From: Desulfobacteraceae bacterium
GTDB lineage: Bacteria > Desulfobacterota > DSM-4660 > Desulfatiglandales > Desulfatiglandaceae
Assembly: GCA_003599015.1 (NCBI GenBank)
Contig: QZIK01000115.1
Coordinates: 1-34,850, forward strand
Direction of reading: 5' to 3'
Length of the DNA: 34,850 bases
Below, piece after piece: positions 16,637 through 24,111 of the stretch. Below the pieces are notes generated by a model, which was given only the letters and a program-made list of their open reading frames with translations, was not told where the DNA came from and did no database searches. A program made the translations under genes and the position numbers. Position 1 is the first letter of the stretch, and each line of letters begins with the position of its first letter.

Positions 16637-16665
16637 TTGCCCTGCCATAGAGCCCGGCATATAAT
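16637..16665 (+). promoter_or_regulatory. Putative sigma-70 promoter of the small secreted protein gene
   Basis: A perfect -10 TATAAT (16660-16665) is preceded at 17 bp by TTGCCC (16637-16642). Transcription would begin near 16672, only about 12 nt before the AAGGAGGT ribosome site of the plus-strand gene. Confidence 0.6.
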
Positions 16666-16698
16666 CAAACGATTTAAAACTTCAAGGAGGTGTGTAGA

Positions 16699-17109
16699 GT
16701 GAGTAAAAAAGCTCCATTGAAAAATTACCTGGCATGTACGATAATTTCCGTTATTGTTTTGCTGTGGGCCTGTCCTTCCTTTGCTGTTGACTGGAAGGCA
16801 CTTTCCACAAACCTGATCGAGCATTTCAAGCCCAAGATCTTATCCATTGAAAAGCTGGATCAGAAATCCTGCTGGGCAGTGGTGTTGCCTGAGACAAGCG
16901 TGGATGATGCTCTCAAGCTGGCAAAGGAAGTAGGTGAATACATCAAGGCCAACATCCCGCCCGAAACAAACCCGAAGCCTATGGTGAGAATATTCGTGGC
17001 AGGAAAACAGGTGGCGGTGGCTGTACTGGATGGAGAGTCCTACAGGGCAGTACAGAAATCGGAAAAGATGGATCCGGCCATGTTTAAAGGCCAGTACAGG
17101 CCTCAATAG
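16699..17109 (+). CDS. Small secreted protein of unknown function (only plus-strand gene)
   Basis: GTG 16699 is chosen because AAGGAGGT lies 7 nt upstream. An upstream in-frame GTG (16690) overlaps that site. The 136-residue precursor has a signal peptide with hydrophobic core TIISVIVLLWACPSFA, cleaved before VDWKAL. The mature domain of about 100 residues alternates helices and strands (ILSIEKLDQKSCWAVVLP, VRIFVAGKQVAVAVLDG). I do not recognise the family. It has its own good promoter. Its last 7 bp overlap the 3' end of the convergent wecE-like gene, so the two transcripts must overlap. A periplasmic role near the divergent PPIase is plausible. Confidence 0.82.
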   Translation: MSKKAPLKNYLACTIISVIVLLWACPSFAVDWKALSTNLIEHFKPKILSIEKLDQKSCWAVVLPETSVDDALKLAKEVGEYIKANIPPETNPKPMVRIFVAGKQVAVAVLDGESYRAVQKSEKMDPAMFKGQYRPQ

Positions 17110-18257
17110 GCTGTTGCAAGCTCAAGCCCCGATATCAGGGCGTCGCAAACCTGGTTTATCTCCCCTTCGGATATTCCCGCCCAGAGGGGAAGTCTCAAAA
17201 TCCTTTCAGACACAGCCGTGGTGACCTTCAGGTCGCCACAGGCCCTTCCGTACCTTACTCCTGCCGGTGAGCTGTGGAGAGGAACATAGTGAAAAACGGC
17301 ATGTATGCCTTGAGTTGAAAGGTGTTTGATTACCTGATGCCTTATTGCAGGTTCCGGGAGGATCACATAGTACATGTGGGCGTTGTGGGTACAATCGGTC
17401 GGTATAACCGGCCTCTTGAGCAAACCCTGCTTTTCCGGCTCGGCAAGCAGCATGTGGTAGAGCTCCCATGAAGCCCTCCTGGTGGAAACAAGATTTTCTG
17501 CATGCTCAAGCTGGGCAAGGAGAAAAGCGGCTGTAATTTCATTGGGAAGAAATGATGAGCCAAGCCCTTGCCAGGTGTATTTATCCACCTCTCCTCTGTA
17601 AAATCTGTTTCTGTCGGTTCCCTTCTGCCAAATTATTTCTGATCGGTCAATCAGCTCATCTCGATTGATCAAAAGAGCGCCTCCCTCGCCGCAGATGACG
17701 TTTTTGGTCTCATGAAAACTAAGTGCGCCCATGTGTCCTATTGATCCCAGGGGTCTGCCCCTGTAAGAGGACATAAGTGCCTGGGCGGCGTCCTCTATAA
17801 CCATAAGCCCGAGGCGGCCGGCCAAAGCCATTATAACATCCATTTCGCATCCGACTCCGGCATAGTGTACCGGCACTATGGCCTTTGTCCTTGCGGTTAC
17901 AGCCTCCTCCACCAGGTTCTCATCCATGTTGAGGGTGTCGGGTCTGATATCAATAAAGACAGGCACTCCTCCTCTAAGGGCAAAGGCGTTTGCCGTGGAT
18001 ACAAAGGTATAGGAAGGCATGATAATTTCGTCTCCATGCCTTATGTCCGCGGCCAGCGCAGTCATTTCAAGGGCGCCCGTGCAGGAATGGGTAAGAAGGG
18101 CCTTCCTTGCTCCGGTTGTCTTCTCGAGCCAGAGGTGGCACATACCGGTAAAGGCTCCGTTTCCTGAAAGTTGGCCCATGGCGTTTGCCCGGCTTATGTA
18201 TTCAAGCTCCCTTCCGGTCATCCAGGGCTTGTTAAACGGAATCCTGATCTCTGTCAT
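17103..18257 (-). CDS. wecE: WecE/RffA-type TDP-4-keto-6-deoxyhexose aminotransferase
   Basis: The 384-residue PLP enzyme of the DegT/DnrJ/EryC1 family is close to E. coli WecE (376 residues) over its whole length. Shared features are IPFNKPWMTGRELEYI at the start, IMPSYTFVSTANAF, VPVHYAGVGCEMD, the PLP-contacting EDAAQA (D156) and the Schiff-base lysine K185 in SFHETKN. WecE uses glutamate to aminate TDP-4-keto-6-deoxyglucose to TDP-4-amino-4,6-dideoxygalactose (Fuc4N). A GNAT gene in the same string could then acetylate it. TDP-glucose synthesis genes are not in the window. AGGA lies about 10 nt before ATG. It is last in its gene string, converging on the plus-strand gene with a 7-bp overlap. 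Confidence 0.93.
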   Translation of the reverse strand: MTEIRIPFNKPWMTGRELEYISRANAMGQLSGNGAFTGMCHLWLEKTTGARKALLTHSCTGALEMTALAADIRHGDEIIMPSYTFVSTANAFALRGGVPVFIDIRPDTLNMDENLVEEAVTARTKAIVPVHYAGVGCEMDVIMALAGRLGLMVIEDAAQALMSSYRGRPLGSIGHMGALSFHETKNVICGEGGALLINRDELIDRSEIIWQKGTDRNRFYRGEVDKYTWQGLGSSFLPNEITAAFLLAQLEHAENLVSTRRASWELYHMLLAEPEKQGLLKRPVIPTDCTHNAHMYYVILPEPAIRHQVIKHLSTQGIHAVFHYVPLHSSPAGVRYGRACGDLKVTTAVSERILRLPLWAGISEGEINQVCDALISGLELATAY

Positions 18258-18315
18258 ATCAATTATTCCTGAAATGCTCCTTTCTACCCTCTATCCCCAT
18301 CTTTGACGGACCCGT

Positions 18316-18450
18316 AAAAAGTCGAGAAAGCCCCAGATTCGTCATTCCGGTGAAGCCTGTCCCGGACCCCGATCCGGGAACCGGAATCCAGTTATTTCAA
18401 GATGTTCTGGACCCCGGCTTTAGCCGGGGTGACGGCAGCAGGACTTTTTC
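18316..18450. repeat. Palindromic intergenic repeat (PAKAGVQ-type, REP/MITE-like)
   Basis: Outer inverted arms AAAAAGTC (18316-18323) and GACTTTTT (18442-18449) enclose two inward-facing units: GTCATTCCGG to CCGGAATCCAG at 18341-18391, and CTGGACCCCGG to CCGGGGTGAC at about 18407-18433. The second unit holds a perfect 9-bp palindrome, ACCCCGGCT-TT-AGCCGGGGT (18411-18430). Such elements are scattered in many Desulfobacterota genomes. This one covers the 3' end of the methyltransferase gene and supplies its last residues and stop codon. Confidence 0.75.
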
Positions 18451-19336
18451 CGAGAGCATCATCTTTGACGGCGGCAAAAATCAAAGACCCGCCTGCCGGA
18501 AAGCTGATCCCTCTTTCTATCAATAACAGCTCCATAAACATGATTCGGGCAAAAACCCTGTTGAGAATGCTCGGGATCTTAAGCTCCGCCATGGGGTCGC
18601 ATTTTTTTTTCTTTTTAAGGCCGTTAAAAAGACGATTTAACGCCATGGCAGGAAGCAGAAGAGACACGAATGATGTTTCAAAGATGATCCTGAAGCCTGT
18701 TTTTTTTAGTTTGGATCTGATTTCGTGAGCCCGGTATCTCCTTAAATGGCATCCATATTCATCCTGGCAACTCCAGAGGGCCGGATGCTGGGGAACAGTT
18801 ACAAGAATCCCCCCTCCAGGGGCCAGAGCCTTGTTTGCCTCCCGCAGAACCGCCTCATCCTCGTCTATGTGTTCAAGTACATCAAAAAGTCCTATGAGAT
18901 CGAATTCATTCCTGAAGGGAATGGTTCTTATGTCGGCCTGAAAGAGTTCAGAACGCTTGAGCTTTCTTGAAGCAACAATTAAGGCCTCCACATAAAAATC
19001 CGCCCCGTAGGGAATAATCCGGGGGCGGTACATTTCAATCTCTGCAAGCAGGTCCCCCGTGCCGCAGCCCAGATCCAAAAAACTGCGGGCAAGCGGGAAA
19101 TACCGGGAAACGGCCCACCGTATCAAACGGTTTCGCGCAGTGAACCAGAAATGGCCGGATTCGAGGATCTCCAGTTCCCGAAAATATTCCGGCATGAATC
19201 CTTCCTGATCGGGCCTGTCAGCATGGTTCACTCCCAGCAGCGCGAATCCTCCGGCATATTCAGGCTCCCACAGGCAATTAGGACAGCGCCAGATCCTGTT
19301 TTCAAATAAAGATCCGCATGAAAGGCACATCTTCAT
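18392..19336 (-). CDS. SAM-dependent methyltransferase with N-terminal zinc ribbon, C terminus replaced by a repeat
   Basis: The 314-residue protein begins with two CxxC pairs (C4/C7, C18/C21), a likely zinc knuckle. A class I methyltransferase domain follows, with motif I FLDLGCGTGD (87-96), the acidic loop and a GLFDVLEHIDED motif typical of Methyltransf_11/23. A predicted hydrophobic helix (SFVSLLLPAMAL) near residue 225 may touch the membrane. The last residues, AVTPAKAGVQNILK, come from the palindromic repeat, and the stop lies inside it, so the native C terminus was changed. The start overlaps the upstream membrane protein gene as ATGA (19333-19336). It probably methylates a sugar, polyprenyl-linked intermediate or glycan end; the substrate is unknown. 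Confidence 0.86.
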   Translation of the reverse strand: MKMCLSCGSLFENRIWRCPNCLWEPEYAGGFALLGVNHADRPDQEGFMPEYFRELEILESGHFWFTARNRLIRWAVSRYFPLARSFLDLGCGTGDLLAEIEMYRPRIIPYGADFYVEALIVASRKLKRSELFQADIRTIPFRNEFDLIGLFDVLEHIDEDEAVLREANKALAPGGGILVTVPQHPALWSCQDEYGCHLRRYRAHEIRSKLKKTGFRIIFETSFVSLLLPAMALNRLFNGLKKKKKCDPMAELKIPSILNRVFARIMFMELLLIERGISFPAGGSLIFAAVKDDALGKSPAAVTPAKAGVQNILK

Positions 19337-21402
19337 TGAAATACTCTGTAGATCTGTACCTCTTTGTTTTCAAAGACCTTTTCAAGGGAAAAACCCCGGC
19401 ATCTTAAGGCATCACCCCAGCCGCCACCGGATGACTCCTTTCTGATCCAGACAAAATCCACTCTGTGGGCATCCGGCAAACCGCGATTCCGGCAAGGGTC
19501 CATTAAAAATTCACTGATGCTCTTTACCCGTATCTGTATTTCCCTGGCAGGCGCCTGATATATGGACAGATAGCTCCCGGAAAGAAGCAGCCTCCTTCCG
19601 GCAAGACCTGTTATAATGGAAGAGTCTTCCTCACCCTTTTCTCCCGAGGGATCCAGTAGAATAATGCTTTCAGGAGGGGTCCGTGCCTTAATATATTCTA
19701 TGGCCTGCATCACGTATGGTGTTATATGGGTTATTTTCCTGTTCTCCGAAGACCAGAAAAGATACTGCACTATGCTTAAAACCCCTGCCGCCATAGCCGA
19801 CGCAAGCATCAAGATCCTCAGCCACCTTGTTCCCCTGGACAAAAATGACGGGATTGTCTGAGATACGGATATGGTTGCTATGTGCAGGCTGAAGGCATAA
19901 AACCAGACGGAGTTGTTGTATGCGCCAGGGTAATCTCTGGGCGTAACGGACACAAGATATGTCAAAAGGAGTCCGGCCAGGAATGAGCAGCCCAAAAAAA
20001 CCTTCATTGGATCAATTGCCCTGAAGGAAAAAACCGGTCGCATCAGGGATGGAAGCCCGAAAATTCTTATACCCATGCTTCCCGCGATATGGGAAGGCAT
20101 GAGTATTAAGACCCACAAAACCCCTTCAAAGCCTGGTCGAAAATCAACAAGGATATCCCGCATCTGAGCTGCCAAGGTCTTAAGCCCCAGGTATTCAAGG
20201 CTCAAGATTAAAAAGGAAGCGGGTGCGAGGCGGGTGGACACCTGGGTGGCATCAGACTGCGTGACAGTGTGATAGAATATAAGCGGTAGAGATATCCCGA
20301 TGATTGTAAGAATCGGAAAAAGGTGCGGAAGCCTTTTGTGTTTGAGAAGCAAAAGAAAGGCCGTTCCCGCCAGGCCTGAAATGATTATCGCAGTGCCGAA
20401 GATCTTGTACTGGGATAGGGCGGCGGTGAGTATCCCTGCCATTATCGCCCAGCCCGGGGCAGAAGTCTTGAACGATCTCTCAATGCAAAGAAGAGCGCCA
20501 TAGAATACGGCAAGCCCGGGAAGCATTGGATTTATGAAGAAAAGCGGCACAGTTGTGGATGCATGAAAGGCGAGCTCCCATCTGCCCCCATCCCATCCCA
20601 GAAAAACAAGTCCCGGAATGAAATTGAACATCCCGCCCCCAAGAATGACCAGGAACGTGCATAAAAGGGCGCTCAAGGAAGACCCGCTTAAAGCAGAAAC
20701 CGTCACATATATGGAAAGGATCAAAAGACCGAAAAAAAACAGAGGCAAAAGAACATATAAAAGCGACATTATCTCAAGCCCCAGAAGGCTGTGAAATAAT
20801 GCCGCGAAAAGGTCCATGAAATAGGAATAATTTAGCCCGTATCCTGAGACAAGGATTGAGCCGGGAGGGATGTTTCTTAAAAGCTCATGTACGATGCCGG
20901 CATGAAAAAGTCCGTCATCAGGAAAATTTGCTATCGAAGCGCTTCCGTCGTGTCCGATCCCAATGGCATTGAAGTAACCTGAAAGATGAAGAACCAGGAT
21001 TACTGCGAGGTAAACTACAAAAAATCCGGGCCAATACCAGGAACTGAAAGAGAAGATGGAAATGTCTTCCCAGGTATGATCCCTGCTCATCAGGGATTTT
21101 ATTGTTACTGCCAGTCCCGCTGCCGCCCCAAGGGCGACAACGATCAAAAACCATTGCCTTTGCCCTATAGCTGAAAAAATCCAATACATTGAAGTTATTG
21201 AAACCATGCCTGCAAGTAAAGACAAAAGCAGGCTTTCCCCTTTTTTGCCGTCGAGGGAAGAGACTGCAACGATAAAACGCCCGGGCAGATAAACGATGAG
21301 CAGCAAACCGCCGAAAAAGATGGCAGCCTCCGTGGGCGAAGAGACCGCCGCAGCCCAGATGACCCCTGTTGCCGCCATAAACAAAGAAAAGACAGGGGCC
21401 AT
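19333..21402 (-). CDS. Large multi-pass membrane protein, GT-C-like
   Basis: The 689-residue protein has an estimated 13-14 membrane segments and a soluble C-terminal domain of about 100 residues. After the early helices lies a loop DDGLFHAGIVHELLRNIPPG followed by GLNYSYFMDLF, which resembles the catalytic-side loop of GT-C transferases (acidic residue, H, then aromatic). I do not recognise the family by name. The adjacent GT2 of the ArnC type makes polyprenyl-phosphate sugars, the donors used by GT-C proteins, so a role in periplasmic glycosylation is a reasonable inference. It is coupled to the downstream methyltransferase by a 4-bp overlap, and a 78-bp gap separates it from the upstream methyltransferase gene. 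Confidence 0.75.
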   Translation of the reverse strand: MAPVFSLFMAATGVIWAAAVSSPTEAAIFFGGLLLIVYLPGRFIVAVSSLDGKKGESLLLSLLAGMVSITSMYWIFSAIGQRQWFLIVVALGAAAGLAVTIKSLMSRDHTWEDISIFSFSSWYWPGFFVVYLAVILVLHLSGYFNAIGIGHDGSASIANFPDDGLFHAGIVHELLRNIPPGSILVSGYGLNYSYFMDLFAALFHSLLGLEIMSLLYVLLPLFFFGLLILSIYVTVSALSGSSLSALLCTFLVILGGGMFNFIPGLVFLGWDGGRWELAFHASTTVPLFFINPMLPGLAVFYGALLCIERSFKTSAPGWAIMAGILTAALSQYKIFGTAIIISGLAGTAFLLLLKHKRLPHLFPILTIIGISLPLIFYHTVTQSDATQVSTRLAPASFLILSLEYLGLKTLAAQMRDILVDFRPGFEGVLWVLILMPSHIAGSMGIRIFGLPSLMRPVFSFRAIDPMKVFLGCSFLAGLLLTYLVSVTPRDYPGAYNNSVWFYAFSLHIATISVSQTIPSFLSRGTRWLRILMLASAMAAGVLSIVQYLFWSSENRKITHITPYVMQAIEYIKARTPPESIILLDPSGEKGEEDSSIITGLAGRRLLLSGSYLSIYQAPAREIQIRVKSISEFLMDPCRNRGLPDAHRVDFVWIRKESSGGGWGDALRCRGFSLEKVFENKEVQIYRVFQ

Positions 21403-21480
21403 TAATCGGTCGGATCGCCGGAGTATGACAAAGGGTTTAGAGCTTCAGCAAGCACGGTCAAGAGGGAAAAATCGGTTGAT

Positions 21481-22383
21481 TCAGAAACGATTTTTTTTAA
21501 ACACAAATGTATGCGCCACTATAAGAGGCCACAGAGGGCCTGAAATAAGCTGACCCACATTATTTATCCTCTCAAGTATCCATTGCATCATCCCCACGGC
21601 ACCATCCGATCTACCCTGTGGGGCAGGGCGCACTTCAATGAGTTTGAATCCGCTGAGATCAGCTATGCTTTTCATCCCTTCAATTGAAAAAAAAGCGGTG
21701 TGCCAGGGCGGGCAGAAGACCTGGTGTATGCGGGGGAGCGGGGAAACTTTCCTTCCCAGCCTGGCAATCCGACCCATTGTGACTGCAAACCGGGCAGTGG
21801 GTTGAAGGCTCACGAGGACTCCGCCCGGAGAAAGAAGACTTCGCGCTCTTTTAAGCCAATCATAATGGTTCGTAAGATGTTCAAAAACAGTGCAAAGCAC
21901 AATTGCAGAAAAACGATCCTCATTAAAAACATCAATCCCGCCATGCAACACCGGAAGCCCGCGGCTGAAGCAGTAGTCTGCCATCCTGGCCGAGGGTTCC
22001 ACCCCTCTGCATTCAAATCCGCTTCCCGTTAGAAGGCTGCATAGTCCTCCCCATCCTGAGCCGCAGTCAAGGACAGGCCCGGAAATATTGTATTTTATCA
22101 AGACATCTCTGATTGCTTCATAATAAGGCCTTGCAGAATGGATGCACGTCACCGGGTCCTGGTCATAGTGTGAGACATCAGAATAGCTGCTTTTGTATAG
22201 TGCTGACAGTTCCGACTCATCCGGCATCGGAAAAAGCTGAAGAGTTCCGCATCCGGGGCACAGGTGATAGTCATATCCTTCCCTGTTGCCAAAAAATTTC
22301 AGCCTCCCCCGGCAGGCGATGCATGTTGCACCGGCAAATGTCATTAGGTCTTCTTTCGAGGGCTTAGGGCCTGCACAGGGCAT
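21481..22383 (-). CDS. SAM-dependent methyltransferase with N-terminal zinc ribbon
   Basis: The 300-residue protein has CIACRGRLKFFG and LCPGCGTLQLFP at about 21-55, a zinc ribbon, then a PMPDESELSALYKSSY linker typical of Methyltransf_23 proteins in glycan loci. The SAM motif is VLDCGSGWGGLC near residues 105-115, followed by an acidic motif and VFEHLTNH. It starts at ATG 22383 directly after the TGA of the acetyltransferase gene; an internal ATG 39 bp in is a possible alternative. It is the second zinc-ribbon methyltransferase in this string. Together they suggest a multiply methylated sugar, with substrates unknown. Confidence 0.87.
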   Translation of the reverse strand: MPCAGPKPSKEDLMTFAGATCIACRGRLKFFGNREGYDYHLCPGCGTLQLFPMPDESELSALYKSSYSDVSHYDQDPVTCIHSARPYYEAIRDVLIKYNISGPVLDCGSGWGGLCSLLTGSGFECRGVEPSARMADYCFSRGLPVLHGGIDVFNEDRFSAIVLCTVFEHLTNHYDWLKRARSLLSPGGVLVSLQPTARFAVTMGRIARLGRKVSPLPRIHQVFCPPWHTAFFSIEGMKSIADLSGFKLIEVRPAPQGRSDGAVGMMQWILERINNVGQLISGPLWPLIVAHTFVFKKNRF

Positions 22384-23115
22384 TCAGTCGAACCACTTGT
22401 GAAAGGTGTAAAGGGCCTTCAGGGGCTCAAAGCCTTCCCTTACCCAAACCTTTTGAACGGCAAAGTTAGTAATCTGCGTTGAAACAATCATTTTCGTCGC
22501 GCCCTTAGTCCGGCACCAGTTAATACCGGATGATATCAGACGGCGATAAACCCCGGTCTTCTGTGCCCTCGGGGATACCGCAAAGAGCACTCCCTCACCT
22601 TCTGAAGGGTTGTTGAGCCTCATTGTGGCAAACCCCACCAGATCGCCGTCTCTTTCAGCAACAAGTACCTCGTCGGCCACCTCCTTTGAAAGACAGGAAC
22701 GCACCGCCCACGACACGTAGGCCTCATCGCATTTGTATTTATCCAGCCTCGGGTCGGCGTGATAGTGGCCGTAGTAGCCTCGAAACGCATCAGAGGCTAT
22801 TTCCCGGATCTTCTCAATCTCCCCGGATACAACGGGCCTGATGTTGACAGGGTGTGAATCCATTGTGGGAATTCCTACCTTGAGATCTTTTAAATAATAG
22901 ATCTGCGTATCCATGATCAGAAAACCCTGTGCCTCCATTGCCTGGGCAACATCAAGGTCCTGGGCGCTGCAGCGCCCTATCAGAAAAGAAACCTTCCCGT
23001 TCAGACAGAATTCAAGTACCCGGGAAAGGTTCCCCTTGGTCACTTTTTCAGCCCTTGCGGTTTTTATTCCAAAGCGTTCGCCGTCAATGGCCGAAACATA
23101 CACAACGTTTTCCAT
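22384..23115 (-). CDS. GNAT N-acetyltransferase, possible WecD/RffC-like TDP-amino-sugar acetyltransferase
   Basis: Starting at ATG 23115 (MENVVYVSAIDGERFG), preceded by AAGGTGAGAGAA, the protein has 243 residues. The C-terminal GNAT core carries EVLVAERDGDLVGFATMRL, an acetyl-CoA-binding segment VSPRAQKTGVYRRL and a final strand KVWVREGFEPLKALYTFHKW. A segment HYHADPRLDKYKCDEAYV before the core resembles WecD-type proteins that acetylate TDP-Fuc4N. The presence of a wecE-like gene in the same string supports this. The match to WecD is moderate and other amino-sugar or peptide substrates cannot be excluded. An open frame from 23139 also exists, but it overlaps the GT2 gene. Confidence 0.82.
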   Translation of the reverse strand: MENVVYVSAIDGERFGIKTARAEKVTKGNLSRVLEFCLNGKVSFLIGRCSAQDLDVAQAMEAQGFLIMDTQIYYLKDLKVGIPTMDSHPVNIRPVVSGEIEKIREIASDAFRGYYGHYHADPRLDKYKCDEAYVSWAVRSCLSKEVADEVLVAERDGDLVGFATMRLNNPSEGEGVLFAVSPRAQKTGVYRRLISSGINWCRTKGATKMIVSTQITNFAVQKVWVREGFEPLKALYTFHKWFD

Positions 23116-23120
23116 TTCTC

Positions 23121-24104
23121 TCACCTTCCCTGTTCCCAACCTCCTGACTGAGCCCCCACAATTCTCCTGATGGAGACATACGGTCTTCCCATGCTCCTGA
23201 AGTGAAGTCGGGCCAGATACTCTCCGATTATCCCGAGGGCAAAGAGCTGGGCACCTGAAAAGATGGCTATGATGGAGGCAAGAAAGGGAAATCCCGGGAC
23301 ACTTCCTCCCGATGCAATGTATCTTATGAGGACATACCCCAGCACACCCAGCCCAAAGATGGTGAAGGCAAAACCCACAAGACTTGCGAACCGCAGAGGC
23401 CAGATGCTGAATCCCGTCATCATGTTAATTGCATGGGATACGAGCTTTCTGAGGGTATAGCTCGATTTTCCTTCCTTTCTGGGATCATGGCGAACTGAAA
23501 CAGCCCCAAAACGGGCGGTCCCCCAGCTTAAAAGGACATCTATTGACACAAAAGGGCTTCCGTAGTCTGCAAATGCCTTCCGAATGCAGGTCCTGAATGC
23601 CCTGTAAGCGCTGGCCTTTCTTGCGGTCTCAGCTCCCATGGCCTTCTGGAGCACATAACGTGTAAGACGTGACGCCAGGGCACGCCACAGTCCGCTTCCC
23701 CCCTTGAGGGGATCTCCATAAACAACGTCAAAACCCTCTTCAAGCATGGAAATGAGCCTGGGAATCTCCTCAGGCGGGTGCTGAAGATCATCGTCCATGG
23801 TTACCACCACATCATATGCCGCCGCCCTTATTCCGACCAGAAGGCTGTTGTGCTGGCCATAGTTGCGCATGAGATCTATCCCTTTCACCCAGGTCCATTT
23901 ATCGGCCAGCTCTTTTATTGTATCCCAGCTTTCGTCCGTGCTCCCGTCATTTACAAGAATGATTTCAAACCTTGATGCAAGGGAGGCCAGGACGGGATTC
24001 AATCTGCCAACAAGTTCAGTCAGGGAACGAGCTCCATTGTAAACCGGAATTACGACGGAGATGCCCTGCTCCATTGATTCGTTTATCTCTTTCGGTTCCA
24101 GCAT
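23121..24104 (-). CDS. GT2 glycosyltransferase, ArnC/polyprenyl-phosphate sugar synthase type
   Basis: The 327-residue protein starts with a GT-A fold: SVVIPVYNGA, LVNDGSTDES (about 50-58) and the metal-binding MDDDLQHPPEE (D104-D106). HDPRKEGKSSYTLRKL follows, typical of undecaprenyl-phosphate glycosyltransferases, then two membrane helices at about 242-290 (VGFAFTIFGLGVLGYVL and FLASIIAIFSGAQLFAL) and the conserved IGEYLARLHFRSMGRP tail. By family, it moves a sugar from a nucleotide donor to undecaprenyl phosphate at the inner membrane. The start may be ATG 24104 or ATG 24074. It begins 7 bp after the TonB receptor gene ends, so it could share that transcript. Confidence 0.92.
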   Translation of the reverse strand: MLEPKEINESMEQGISVVIPVYNGARSLTELVGRLNPVLASLASRFEIILVNDGSTDESWDTIKELADKWTWVKGIDLMRNYGQHNSLLVGIRAAAYDVVVTMDDDLQHPPEEIPRLISMLEEGFDVVYGDPLKGGSGLWRALASRLTRYVLQKAMGAETARKASAYRAFRTCIRKAFADYGSPFVSIDVLLSWGTARFGAVSVRHDPRKEGKSSYTLRKLVSHAINMMTGFSIWPLRFASLVGFAFTIFGLGVLGYVLIRYIASGGSVPGFPFLASIIAIFSGAQLFALGIIGEYLARLHFRSMGRPYVSIRRIVGAQSGGWEQGR

Positions 24105-24111
24105 AACAGCG

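Noticed and set aside
18341-18433. The palindromic repeat region as a CRISPR array or IS element
   Set aside because: Only two inverted units without spacers, and no transposase or cas gene nearby.
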